64,000 nucleotides of DNA, taken from Betaproteobacteria bacterium. GTDB taxonomy: Bacteria; Pseudomonadota; Gammaproteobacteria; Burkholderiales; Casimicrobiaceae. The stretch is from positions 1 through 64,000 of the forward strand of contig JACPUX010000001.1 in the NCBI GenBank assembly GCA_016192065.1, in the 5' to 3' direction. Numbering within the stretch: the first letter of the stretch is position 1; each line of letters opens with the position of its first letter. The notes beneath the pieces are model-generated. The model did no database searches. It was not told the DNA's origin and saw only the letters and a list, made by a program, of their open reading frames with translations. Positions 33,828-47,370 of this stretch are shown piece after piece. A program made the translations under genes and the position numbers.

Positions 33828-33870
33828 AATTTACATGGTTTATACTTCCTGCTAGGATTTAATGTAAATT
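33828..33870 (+). promoter_or_regulatory. Predicted pilM promoter flanked by a 9-bp inverted repeat
   Basis: A sigma-70-like promoter reads TTTACA (33830-33835), a 17-bp spacer, then TAGGAT (33853-33858), about 36 bp before the pilM start. A perfect inverted repeat AATTTACAT/ATGTAAATT (33828-33836 and 33862-33870) brackets it, which looks like a binding site for a dimeric regulator or looped pair. The stretch is notably AT-rich compared with its surroundings. Confidence 0.5.
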
Positions 33871-33894
33871 ATACGTATCGCACCTAAGCCTGCC

Positions 33895-34989
33895 ATGCTC
33901 AAGGAAAAATTCCAGTTGAACTTCGATTTTCTACAAGCGAAGTCGCCGCCTTTGATCGGGCTGGACATCAGTTCCTCGGCCGTGAAAATGGTGGAACTCG
34001 CCGACGGCGGTAAAGGGCTGTACCGGCTGGAGCGGTACGTTATCGAGTCCCTACCCAAGGATGCCGTCAGTGACGGCAATATTAACAATCTCGATGCGGT
34101 TTCCGAAACCGTCAAGCGCGCTTGGCGCAAATTAGGCACGCGCGTGCGTAACGCTGCGCTCGCGTTGCCTATGGCCATGGTGATCACGAAGAAGATCATT
34201 GTCCCGGCCGGACAGCGGGAAGCCGAATTGGAGATGCAAGTCGAGGCCGAAGCCAATCAGTACATTCCCTTCGCGCTTGACGAAGTTAATCTCGACTTTC
34301 AAGTCGTAGGCCCTGCCGCCAACCAGCGCGACGAGGTCGAGGTGCTGATCGCTGCGTCGCGAAAGGAGAAGGTCGAAGACCGCGTCTCCGTGGCCGAATC
34401 CGCGGGGCTCAAGCCCATGGTCATGGACGTGGACACCTTCGCCACACAGGCGGCCTTCCGGCTGATCGCGCCGCAACTGCCGGCCAACGGCCGTGATCAG
34501 AACATCGCGGTGGTCGACATCGGCTCGCATCTGATGCACTTCTATGTGCTGCGCAACGACGAGATTCTGTTCTCGCGCGAGCAGGCCTTCGGCGGCAACC
34601 AGCTGACTCATGACATCCAGCGCGCCTTCAACCTGTCTTCCGACGAGGCTGAAGCGGCGAAAAAAAGTGGCGGCCTTCCCGAGAACTATGAAACGGACGT
34701 GCTCCAGCCCTTCATCGAGACGGTCGCCCTGGAAGTAGCGCGTGCGCTGCAGTTCTTCTTCACCTCCACCAGCTACAGTCAGGTCGACCACGTTCTGCTC
34801 GCGGGTGGTTGTGCGACCATCCCGGGACTTGATGAAGTCGTCGGCAAGCGTACCAGCGTGGCGACCATGATCGCCAACCCCTTCGCCGCCATGGCCCACT
34901 CCAACCGCTTCAAACCCAAGCAGCTCGCGGAGGACGCGCCGCGACTCCTGGTCGCCTGCGGCTTGGCCATGAGGAGGTTCGAAGCATGA
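33895..34989 (+). CDS. pilM: Type IV pilus inner-membrane assembly protein PilM
   Basis: A 364-residue cytoplasmic actin-like ATPase fold protein that binds the N-terminus of PilN and links the inner-membrane complex of the type IV pilus to the motor. The ATPase-fold motifs are present: IGLDISSSAVKMVEL at about residue 22, IAVVDIGSHLMHFYV in the middle, and VLLAGGCATIPGLDEVV near the end. It is the first gene of the pilMNOPQ operon and overlaps pilN by 4 bp. Confidence 0.95.
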   Translation: MLKEKFQLNFDFLQAKSPPLIGLDISSSAVKMVELADGGKGLYRLERYVIESLPKDAVSDGNINNLDAVSETVKRAWRKLGTRVRNAALALPMAMVITKKIIVPAGQREAELEMQVEAEANQYIPFALDEVNLDFQVVGPAANQRDEVEVLIAASRKEKVEDRVSVAESAGLKPMVMDVDTFATQAAFRLIAPQLPANGRDQNIAVVDIGSHLMHFYVLRNDEILFSREQAFGGNQLTHDIQRAFNLSSDEAEAAKKSGGLPENYETDVLQPFIETVALEVARALQFFFTSTSYSQVDHVLLAGGCATIPGLDEVVGKRTSVATMIANPFAAMAHSNRFKPKQLAEDAPRLLVACGLAMRRFEA

Positions 34990-35609
34990 TCCGGATCAAC
35001 CTCCTCCCCCACCGGGAGATGAAGCGGGCCGCGCGGCAGCGGCAATTCGTCTTTCTGGCGATCGGGTCGGTTGTTCTCGGCGCGGGGATCGTTGTTCTGG
35101 CGCACACCTACATCGCCGCGCAGATCGACAATCAAAAGAGCCGCAACGAGTTGCTCAAGGCGGAAAACGCCAAGCTCGACAAGCAAATCGAAGAGATTAA
35201 GGTGCTGAGGGAACAGACCCAGGCGCTGCTCGCGCGTAAACAGGTTGTAGAAACGCTGCAAAGCAACCGGGCTGAGGTCGTGCGGCTGCTTGATTCGCTG
35301 GCCAGGCAACTGCCGGACGGGGTCTACCTCAAATCCGTGAAACAGAATGGTCCGAAGGTCAATTTGCTTGGCTACGCGCAATCGAGCGCGCGGGTGTCGA
35401 CTTTGATGAGAAATCTTGAGAGCACGCCGTTGCTGGGTACCACCGAGCTGGTGGAGATCAAGGCGGTCACGCTCGGCGGTCAACGTATCAACGAATTCAG
35501 TCTCAACGTTCAGATCAGGCGCGCCGCACCGGAAGCGGCAACCGGTGGCGCCGCGGATGCGGCGAAAGGCGCGGCCGCGCCCAAGAAGGGCCTGGAGCAG
35601 AAGCCATGA
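34986..35609 (+). CDS. pilN: Type IV pilus assembly protein PilN
   Basis: A 207-residue inner-membrane protein with the typical N-terminal INLLPHRE motif that contacts PilM, one membrane helix (about 22-42), a coiled coil (NQKSRNELLKAENAKLDKQIEE) and a periplasmic ferredoxin-like domain that pairs with PilO. The final 25 residues are Ala/Gly-rich. It overlaps both pilM and pilO by 4 bp. Confidence 0.94.
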   Translation: MIRINLLPHREMKRAARQRQFVFLAIGSVVLGAGIVVLAHTYIAAQIDNQKSRNELLKAENAKLDKQIEEIKVLREQTQALLARKQVVETLQSNRAEVVRLLDSLARQLPDGVYLKSVKQNGPKVNLLGYAQSSARVSTLMRNLESTPLLGTTELVEIKAVTLGGQRINEFSLNVQIRRAAPEAATGGAADAAKGAAAPKKGLEQKP

Positions 35610-36238
35610 CGACATTGGATGAACTGCGTCGCCTGGATATCAGGGAGATCGGAGCTTGGCCGACTGTAGCCAAGGGAATCGCCCTCGCAGCGATTACTGC
35701 GGCGATCGTGGCGTTTGGCGCATTCTTTGACTGGAAAGAGCAATGGGAACTGCTTGAACAGGCAGAGCAGGAAGAAACGAAATTGCGCGAGACTTATGTA
35801 ACCAAGAAGCGGCAGGCGATTAACCTCGATTTGTACGTTCAACAGCTTAAGGACATTGAGGATTCATTTGGCGCCTTGCTTAAGCAGCTTCCCAACAAAT
35901 CGGAAATGGACGCGCTGATTATCGACATCAACCAGGCTGGACTCGGGCGAGGCTTGCAATTTGAGCTGTTTAAACCCGCAGCACAGGAGGCGATGCACGA
36001 CTTCTACGCCGAGCTCCCCATCAGCCTGAAGCTTAGCGGGACGTATCACGACATCGGCGCATTCGCTAGTGACGTCTCCCAATTGCCGCGGATTGTTACT
36101 CTGAACGACCTAAATATGGTCGCGGCGAAAGAAGGCCTTATTATGGAGGCCGTGGCCAAGACGTTTCGCTACCTTGATGAGGAAGAGGTGGCTAGGCAAA
36201 GAAAAGCGGCAAAAGATGCCGCCGCAAAGAAGAAATAG
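35606..36238 (+). CDS. pilO: Type IV pilus assembly protein PilO
   Basis: A 210-residue inner-membrane protein with one membrane helix (about 25-45), a coiled coil, and a periplasmic domain with the family segment FGALLKQLPNKSEMDALIIDINQAGLGRG. It forms a heterodimer with PilN and carries the PilP-binding surface. The C-terminal tail is Lys/Ala-rich. It overlaps pilN by 4 bp. Confidence 0.94.
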   Translation: MTTLDELRRLDIREIGAWPTVAKGIALAAITAAIVAFGAFFDWKEQWELLEQAEQEETKLRETYVTKKRQAINLDLYVQQLKDIEDSFGALLKQLPNKSEMDALIIDINQAGLGRGLQFELFKPAAQEAMHDFYAELPISLKLSGTYHDIGAFASDVSQLPRIVTLNDLNMVAAKEGLIMEAVAKTFRYLDEEEVARQRKAAKDAAAKKK

Positions 36239-36247
36239 GGGCGAGAT

Positions 36248-36778
36248 ATGAAAGGACGACTAGCCCTTTTCGGTATCCTCCTCCTCGTGGGCTGCGGCGG
36301 AGAGTCGCACTCGGACCTGCGGGACTGGATGCGAGAGCAGGGTGAGGGCGCGCGTGGAAGAATCGAGCCGCTACCTCAGGTGAAACCCTATGAGGCCTTT
36401 ACTTATAACGCCTTCGACTTGCATGACCCTTTTAGGCCGCGAAAGATCGAACCGAATCGCGGTTCTGCTGGCAAGCTACAGCCCGATTTCAATCGTCGGC
36501 GCGAGCCGCTTGAAGCCTACCCTCTGGAGACGGTACGAATGGTCGGCACGCTGCAACGGGGGCGCGCCATGTATGCACTGCTCAGAACAAACGATCGAAG
36601 TGTATTTCAGGTGCGCGAAGGCAACTACGTCGGACAGAATTTCGGCGTCGTCATGTCGATAAACGAAGCCGAGCTTAGGCTGAAAGAACTAATTCAAGAC
36701 AGCGCAGGGGAGTGGGCTGAGCGTACCAGTACCCTCCTTCTTGAGGACGCTGACGTGAAACAGGAGCAAAAGAAATGA
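36248..36778 (+). CDS. pilP: Type IV pilus lipoprotein PilP
   Basis: A 176-residue lipoprotein with signal peptide and lipobox (LLLVGCGG, cysteine at about 17) and the family's LRDWM, DPFRPRK, YPLETVRMVGTL and VREGNYVGQNFG segments. It binds the PilN/PilO dimer and the N-terminal domains of the secretin PilQ, joining inner and outer membrane parts. It lies 9 bp after pilO and overlaps pilQ by 4 bp. Confidence 0.94.
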   Translation: MKGRLALFGILLLVGCGGESHSDLRDWMREQGEGARGRIEPLPQVKPYEAFTYNAFDLHDPFRPRKIEPNRGSAGKLQPDFNRRREPLEAYPLETVRMVGTLQRGRAMYALLRTNDRSVFQVREGNYVGQNFGVVMSINEAELRLKELIQDSAGEWAERTSTLLLEDADVKQEQKK

Positions 36779-38949
36779 ATGCCATCCAGTGGATTGCGGG
36801 GCGAACTGCAACTGCGGCTTTCAAGCGTTTTATGGGCGCGTCTGGTCTCAGCCTGTTGGCAGTGGTTTGTGCCTGTCCTACCCCGGCAGTGGCTGAGAAC
36901 TTCATTGAGTCGGTTACGGTGCTAAAGGGATCCGCCGGAAGAACCGTGGTCAAACTCGCGATGCAGCAGGACGTCGCCAGCACCCCGGGAACGTTTACTG
37001 TTGACAATCCTCCACGTATCGCTTTCGACTTTGCCGACACTAAGAACTCCAGCGGAAGGAACCTTCACGACGTCGGAGAGAAGGGTTTGCGCAACATTAA
37101 CGTGGTTGAAGCCGGTGGGCGTACCCGAGTAGTACTCAATCTCAATAAGCCGCAGCGCTTTGAGACCTCAATTGAGGGCAAGGGATTCTTGATTACTGTT
37201 TTTGACCCGCCCCAGCAGGGCGCCGTGGGTGGGGGAGCGCTGGTGTCGCATTTCTCCGCGCCCACCCGGAGCGCGATTGCGCACGCAGTCCGTGACATCG
37301 ATTTTCGCCGAGGAAAGAATGGGGAGGCTCGGATCATCGTTGACTTATCTGACAGCTCAGTCGGCATTGACATCCGTCAGCAGGGGAAATCGCTCCTGAT
37401 TGATCTTATCAAGACGGCCATTCCGAGAAACCTTGAACGCCGGCTCGACGTAGGCGACTTCGGAACACCGGTGGCTTTTTTGGACGCGTTCGCGCAGGGA
37501 GACGGAACTCGCATTGTTATTGAACCAACGGGTCTCTGGGAGCACTCCGCCTACCAAACGGAAAACCGTTTTATTCTCGAAGTAAAGCCGATTGTCGAGG
37601 ATCCGACTAGGCTCACTCAGGGAACTCGGTCTGGTTTCAAGGGCGAAAAGCTGTCGTTGAATTTTCAAAATGTTGAAGTCCGTTCAGTACTCCAGGTAAT
37701 CGCCGACTTTACCGGCCTCAACATTATTACCAGCGATACTGTGGGGGGCAACCTGACACTTCGACTCAAGGATATTCCCTGGGATCAGGCGCTGGACATC
37801 ATCCTCCAAACCAAAGGCCTAGACCTTCGTAAGAATGGCAACGTGGTTCTGGTGGCGCCCCGGGAGGAACTCGCGGTAAAAGAGGAACAGGAGCTTAAGT
37901 CAAGGCAGCAGATTTCTGATCTGGAGCCACTGATGACTGAGACGTTTCAATTGAATTACCAGCGCGCGGAAGCGGTGCAGAAGATTCTTACGGAGAAGGA
38001 TCAAAAGTTCCTTTCCAAGAGGGGCAGCGCGGTCGTCGATGCTCGCACCAATAACCTTTTCGTGTCTGACACGGTGAGCCGGATCGAGGAGGTTCGGAGA
38101 CTGATTACGAGAATCGACATTTCGGTTCGTCAGGTTCTTGTCGAGGCGCGGGTCGTTATTGCTGACGATCGATTCAGCCGGCAACTAGGAGCGCGGTTCG
38201 GAACGCAGGGCGCCTACGGCGTAACAAATAATCTTGCCATGGGTGTTTCCGGAAACATCATGGGACGCTCAAACTACTTCACCTCGAATTTAGTCGCCGG
38301 CGGCAAACCCCCGGCAGCCGTAACACCCTACGCAGTCGGGGTGGACGATACCTATCCTTTGAATGTGAACTTGCCTGTCGATAACCCGGCGGGGTCGCTG
38401 GCGCTGTCTTTCCTGAATCTGGGTAGCGGTAACTTGATAAACCTTGAACTCCAGGCGCTTGAGGCTACCAACCGCGGGAAGGTCATTTCGAATCCACGCG
38501 TGATCACTTCAAACAACCAGAAAGCGGTGATTGAGCAAGGTACCGAGATCGGGTACTACGTCGCCGGAACAGCGACTACCGGACCTACCGTACAATTCAA
38601 GAAGGCCGTTTTGAGCCTTGCTGTTACGCCTCAGATCACCCCAGACGGGCGTATCATTATGACCCTTGAGGTACGCAAGGACACCGTAGGTGCCAATTAC
38701 TCGGGTGTCCCCTCAATAGACACCAAGAGCGTGGTTACGCAGATCGGCGTCAACAACGGCGACACTGCGGTTCTAGGTGGAATATACGAAGAGGTTTCCC
38801 GGAACGACGACAGCAAGGTGCCGTTTCTCGGCGATCTTCCGTTGATTGGTCACGTTTTTGCTAGCACGAAGAAGAAGGATGAAAAGTCCGAATTGCTCAT
38901 CTTCATTACTCCTCGAGTGATCTCGGAAAGCGTGAGCGCGGTCAGATAG
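36775..38949 (+). CDS. pilQ: Type IV pilus secretin PilQ
   Basis: A 724-residue outer-membrane secretin through which the pilus passes. After a signal peptide there are two AMIN domains (about 45-270) that bind peptidoglycan, a STN/secretin N domain (about 300-370: LSLNFQNVEVRSVLQVIADFTGLNI), an N1 domain with FQLNYQRAEAVQKIL, and the C-terminal secretin pore (about 480-715: VLVEARVVIADDRFSRQLG, VISNPRVITSNNQKAVIEQG, VPFLGDLPLIGHVFAS). It is the last pilus gene of the operon and aroK follows 29 bp later. Confidence 0.95.
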   Translation: MNAIQWIAGRTATAAFKRFMGASGLSLLAVVCACPTPAVAENFIESVTVLKGSAGRTVVKLAMQQDVASTPGTFTVDNPPRIAFDFADTKNSSGRNLHDVGEKGLRNINVVEAGGRTRVVLNLNKPQRFETSIEGKGFLITVFDPPQQGAVGGGALVSHFSAPTRSAIAHAVRDIDFRRGKNGEARIIVDLSDSSVGIDIRQQGKSLLIDLIKTAIPRNLERRLDVGDFGTPVAFLDAFAQGDGTRIVIEPTGLWEHSAYQTENRFILEVKPIVEDPTRLTQGTRSGFKGEKLSLNFQNVEVRSVLQVIADFTGLNIITSDTVGGNLTLRLKDIPWDQALDIILQTKGLDLRKNGNVVLVAPREELAVKEEQELKSRQQISDLEPLMTETFQLNYQRAEAVQKILTEKDQKFLSKRGSAVVDARTNNLFVSDTVSRIEEVRRLITRIDISVRQVLVEARVVIADDRFSRQLGARFGTQGAYGVTNNLAMGVSGNIMGRSNYFTSNLVAGGKPPAAVTPYAVGVDDTYPLNVNLPVDNPAGSLALSFLNLGSGNLINLELQALEATNRGKVISNPRVITSNNQKAVIEQGTEIGYYVAGTATTGPTVQFKKAVLSLAVTPQITPDGRIIMTLEVRKDTVGANYSGVPSIDTKSVVTQIGVNNGDTAVLGGIYEEVSRNDDSKVPFLGDLPLIGHVFASTKKKDEKSELLIFITPRVISESVSAVR

Positions 38950-38978
38950 GCTGCTTCCGTGACGAGACAGCCACCTCA

Positions 38979-39536
38979 ATGCTCCTCAGCGAGGCTGACA
39001 ACGTCATTCTTGTCGGAATGATGGGTTGTGGTAAGTCCACGCTGGGCAAACAGCTTGCCCGCCGCCTGAGGCGACAGTTCGTAGACTCAGATGTAGAGCT
39101 CGAACACCGATCAGGGGTCAGCATTCCCATGATTTTCGAACTCGATGGCGAAGAGGGCTTTCGAGCACGCGAAACTCAGGTTATCGCGGACCTCACGCGT
39201 CGCAGGGGACTTGTCCTGGCGACGGGCGGAGGTGCGATACTTTCCCCCGAAAACCGCAGCATGCTTCGCGCGAGCGGTATGGTCATCTATCTGCACGCCA
39301 GCGTCGCGATTCTGTATGAACGCACTCGCAGATCAAAGGGGCGACCGCTATTGAATGTTCCCGATCCGGAACAGCGCCTGTGTGAGCTCTATACCGTTCG
39401 CGACCCTCTATACCGGGAAGCCGCGCACATTGTGATCGAGTCCGCGCAGAACCGCTTATCGTCGCTCCTGGAACGCGTCATGCACGGCATCAACAGTGCA
39501 AGCACTCGCCCAACCTCGATATCCGCGGAGAGGTGA
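38979..39536 (+). CDS. aroK: Shikimate kinase
   Basis: A 185-residue enzyme that phosphorylates shikimate with ATP in chorismate synthesis. Walker A GMMGCGKST, the shikimate-binding DSDVELEHRSGVSIPMIFE and GFRARE segments, the GGGAI loop and the lid region RSKGRPLL are present. Its stop overlaps the GTG start of aroB (GTGA). The pilQ-aroK-aroB order is conserved in many beta- and gammaproteobacteria. Confidence 0.95.
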   Translation: MLLSEADNVILVGMMGCGKSTLGKQLARRLRRQFVDSDVELEHRSGVSIPMIFELDGEEGFRARETQVIADLTRRRGLVLATGGGAILSPENRSMLRASGMVIYLHASVAILYERTRRSKGRPLLNVPDPEQRLCELYTVRDPLYREAAHIVIESAQNRLSSLLERVMHGINSASTRPTSISAER

Positions 39537-40627
39537 GCGTGATTCGCCTTGAAGTTGGCCTCGCCGAGCGAAGCTATCCGATCCTGATCGGATCTGGGCT
39601 CCTGACCCAAGCAGTTCATCTTCTGCCGGCGGTTTGGCGCCGGAATGTAGTAATTGTGTCTAATCCGACCGTCGCCGCGATCTACCTGCCCAGGCTGGTC
39701 TCGACCCTAACCGACGCCAATCTTCACGTTGAGGTAGTCCTCGTGCCGGACGGCGAGCGCTTCAAGAATTCGGAGACGCTGACACTAATCCATACGCGTT
39801 TGCTCGAGCTCGGCGCCGACAGAATGACTACCTTAGTCGCGTTGGGCGGGGGCGTGGTCGGAGACCTCACGGGGTTCGCAGCCGCCACCTATCAGCGCGG
39901 AATTGAGTTCATACAGGTCCCGACAACACTTCTTGCCCAGGTCGACTCGTCCGTTGGGGGCAAGACCGGGGTAAACCATCGGCTTGGCAAGAATATGGTC
40001 GGTGCATTCCACCAGCCGCAGGGCGTATTGATTGACACCGAGTGCTTGCAGACGCTTCCACCGCGGGAGCTATCGGCAGGTTTGGCGGAGGTGATCAAGT
40101 ATGGACTCATCCGGGACGCCGAGTTCTTCCATTGGATTGAGCTGCACCATCCGCAGCTTGTGGGCCGAGATCAAGTTGCTCTAGCCCACGCGATCCGAAG
40201 GAGTTGCGAAATCAAAGCCGAAATCGTGGGCCGCGACGAACGAGAAAGCGGAGAACGTGCGCTCCTCAATTTTGGTCACACGTTCGGCCACGCCATTGAG
40301 GCGGGCCTCGGTTACGGTTCCTGGCTCCATGGCGAGGCGGTTGCCGCAGGCATGATGCTCGCCACCGAACTTTCCCACCGCCTGGGCATGCTTGGCGGGG
40401 ATGTCACGCCGCGCGTGGCGGAAGTTCTCCGGCACACCAAACTGCCCGCCACAGCCCCAGATCTTGGCGCTGCACGCTACCGAGAACTCATGCAGCATGA
40501 CAAGAAGGTCCAATCCGGAACACTTCGCTTGGTGCTGCTGGCTGGAATTGGATGCGCGGCTATTCGGGCGGATGTTCCTGAATCGACACTGCTTGGATTA
40601 CTGAGCGAGTTACGGTTCGCTCAGTAG
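39533..40627 (+). CDS. aroB: 3-dehydroquinate synthase
   Basis: A 364-residue NAD- and metal-dependent enzyme that makes 3-dehydroquinate from DAHP, the second step of the shikimate pathway. The NAD and substrate motifs are visible: PDGERFKNSETL, LGGGVVGDLTGFAAATYQRG, QVPTTLLAQVDSSVGGKTGVNH, and the metal-binding LNFGHTFGHAIE and LHGEAVAAGM. GTG start within the aroK stop, hence translational coupling. Confidence 0.95.
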   Translation: MSVIRLEVGLAERSYPILIGSGLLTQAVHLLPAVWRRNVVIVSNPTVAAIYLPRLVSTLTDANLHVEVVLVPDGERFKNSETLTLIHTRLLELGADRMTTLVALGGGVVGDLTGFAAATYQRGIEFIQVPTTLLAQVDSSVGGKTGVNHRLGKNMVGAFHQPQGVLIDTECLQTLPPRELSAGLAEVIKYGLIRDAEFFHWIELHHPQLVGRDQVALAHAIRRSCEIKAEIVGRDERESGERALLNFGHTFGHAIEAGLGYGSWLHGEAVAAGMMLATELSHRLGMLGGDVTPRVAEVLRHTKLPATAPDLGAARYRELMQHDKKVQSGTLRLVLLAGIGCAAIRADVPESTLLGLLSELRFAQ

Positions 40628-40675
40628 CGGTTCGGCCAATCCGTCCGACACAAGCGCCCCATTTCGAGAGAGCTC

Positions 40676-40704
40676 GACCAACAGCCTCCACGAGGCCGTT
40701 GGTC
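40676..40704. terminator. Strong hairpin between convergent aroB and lipoprotein gene
   Basis: The stem GACCAAC-A-GCCTC/GAGGC-C-GTTGGTC with a three-base loop has twelve pairs and one mismatch. It sits 49 bp after the aroB stop and 44 bp from the end of the opposing gene. There is no T-tract on either strand, so it may be a factor-independent barrier or an RNA-end stabiliser rather than a classical terminator. Confidence 0.45.
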
Positions 40705-40747
40705 GCTGGCGTCGGTAAAACCCGAGACCGTCTCGCTTCTAGATCAG

Positions 40748-42349
40748 CTACGGACAGCTTGCCGGATAAGTAATCGTCACAGGAATAATGCTCGTACCAT
40801 CAGAGACATTTACTATTCCAGAGGTGCCGATCGCCACGCTCGCCGCGTAGGTGGCGTTAAGGGTAACACTTAGAACCCGCCCGGCAACGGTTACGGTCAG
40901 GACCGGAGAGACCGAGGCGGCCACGAACGTGCTTCCAAGGCCCCCACTGATCACAAATGTGGCCGTCTGCCCGCAAATCAGCGCGGCGGTGGGCGGCGTA
41001 ACCATCAACTCCGGCGTCGGCACGGGAATCGTCGGCCGCTCCTCATCGCCATCCTCATTGATGATCTGAGCCGCGAGCGTTCTTCCCGTTGCATCAGTTG
41101 CGATAACGTTTCCCGGATCCAAACACCATCCCCGGGTGGTCGCAATGAATCCCCCACCGTTGGTTTGAACTGGTGAGCCGGAAATCAGAAGGCCCTCGGG
41201 GAAATCCGTAACTACGCGATAGGGCGGGGTCCCGCCGAATATGTAAAATGATGTAGGAACCCCACTGCTACAGTCGCCCTTGTAAAACATGGATATCTTG
41301 ACTTCCTTGGGGATGATCGACAATGTTCCAGTCCCGTCCGTAAACTGGGCGATTACGAAACTTCCGTTTACGGTATTTCCGGTAATCAAGTCCGTAGCTC
41401 GAATCAACGCCGCGCCCGTTACCGCATTGACGTTGGCCTTGAACCGTACAATAGCCAAACCGTTCTGATCACTGGTTACGGTAGAAGTCGTCATGAACGG
41501 CTGGGCAGGATTGTCGGAATAGAACAGATACTGGCCCTGCACGACATCGAATCGCACTTGCCGGCCGGCCAATGGCGCGCCCTCAAAGCTTCGCAGAGTC
41601 ACGGTGGCGGTTCCGTCCTGCCCGGAGCAAACCGCCGGACTGCAGCCCACCCCTGGCGACGCCGATACCGGCGTTACCGTGAAAACGTTTAGAAGCGGCG
41701 CGGGCTTGACCAGCACCGAAATGTCCGCCGCCTGTCCTGAGGAATCCTGCAGGACCAAGGAAACAGTCAAGTCACTTGCAACATTCCGGGCGAGGATTAG
41801 GAAATCACCCGACTGAGACCAAGAGGATGTAGAAATGATTGCCGGGTTTGCAGAAACTATTCTGTAGGGCGGGAGTCCCCCGCTCGCGGTCACCAGCGCG
41901 GGATTGTTCTGGTAGACCGTGATTGAGGACGGCAAGGCGCTGAGGCCGGAAACAGTGCTTGAATTGATGGTAATGATGCCAGAAGTCTGCGTGCCCTCGG
42001 CGTCGACAACTGCCACCGCGACTTCCGCTGTGCCATGAGGGTCACGGGTCCGAACCGTAAAGGTGCTCTCATTCAAATCCAGCACTTCCTTGGACACCAC
42101 CACGAGCGACGGATTGGTGCTGGACACCCGATAGGGGCGCACGCCTCCGGCGAGCTGATATGTCCAGGTGGTGTTCGGCCCAGTGGTGATATAGGCGGGC
42201 GTGATCGACAGCCCGATCGGCGAGACAATCTGGCCGTTTGTCGACCCCCCCCCACCACCCCCGCACCCGGCCATCAAAGCGGCCAGCATCAAGGCCACGG
42301 TGAGGCCCGTCCAGCGCCGACCGAACTCCATCCAACTCTTGATCATCAT
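40748..42349 (-). CDS. Ig-like (Big_1-type) lipoprotein
   Basis: A 533-residue lipoprotein. The signal peptide has a clear lipobox (LAALMAGC) followed by a glycine run, then several beta-sandwich repeats: GGVRPYRVSSTNP, GGLPPYRIVSANP and GGTPPYRVVTDFP recur about every 100 residues. A Big_1-like domain with TVTLRSFEGAPLAGRQVRFDVV and VTSDQNGLAIVRFKAN lies in the middle. It is likely an outer-membrane surface adhesin-like or structural protein; no catalytic motif is seen. ATG at 42349 follows an AAGGGAC site. It interrupts the usual aroB-to-gltB interval and lies on the opposite strand, which suggests a later insertion. Confidence 0.8.
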   Translation of the reverse strand: MMIKSWMEFGRRWTGLTVALMLAALMAGCGGGGGGSTNGQIVSPIGLSITPAYITTGPNTTWTYQLAGGVRPYRVSSTNPSLVVVSKEVLDLNESTFTVRTRDPHGTAEVAVAVVDAEGTQTSGIITINSSTVSGLSALPSSITVYQNNPALVTASGGLPPYRIVSANPAIISTSSWSQSGDFLILARNVASDLTVSLVLQDSSGQAADISVLVKPAPLLNVFTVTPVSASPGVGCSPAVCSGQDGTATVTLRSFEGAPLAGRQVRFDVVQGQYLFYSDNPAQPFMTTSTVTSDQNGLAIVRFKANVNAVTGAALIRATDLITGNTVNGSFVIAQFTDGTGTLSIIPKEVKISMFYKGDCSSGVPTSFYIFGGTPPYRVVTDFPEGLLISGSPVQTNGGGFIATTRGWCLDPGNVIATDATGRTLAAQIINEDGDEERPTIPVPTPELMVTPPTAALICGQTATFVISGGLGSTFVAASVSPVLTVTVAGRVLSVTLNATYAASVAIGTSGIVNVSDGTSIIPVTITYPASCP

Positions 42350-42669
42350 TTCAGTCCCTTCGTTGCTTTCGGCCATGCCGGCGTCCTAATTTGATGCTAC
42401 CGGCAAGATCGGGAAGTGGTGAATTTGGAAGCTTTAACAAATAGCTAGAAAGATTTCTTAAGATTAAAGCGCAAGTTTGGCGTGGGCGCAAGCGTTTTCT
42501 CGGCCCGCGGGTCCGGGCTGGGCCGGCGGTGGCAAAAAAACCGCAAGCTCGTCACCAGGAATTCTTGCCGCAATGCAGCATTGCGGGTAGCATTAAAAGG
42601 TTTCGCCTCTCATCCGGGCTGGGCTCCGGGCAGGGTAGGCGCTGGAATTGTAAACCCCGAGAGGTCACC
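42350..42669. promoter_or_regulatory. Divergent promoter region of the lipoprotein gene and gltB
   Basis: The 320 bp between the divergent genes have an AT-rich block at about 42415-42475 (TTAACAAATAGCTAGAAAGATTTCTTAAGATT) that probably contains one or both promoters. No clear operator was identified. A GAGAGG ribosome-binding site precedes the gltB GTG. Confidence 0.4.
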
Positions 42670-47369
<4,700 letters not shown>

Positions 47370-47370
<1 letters not shown>

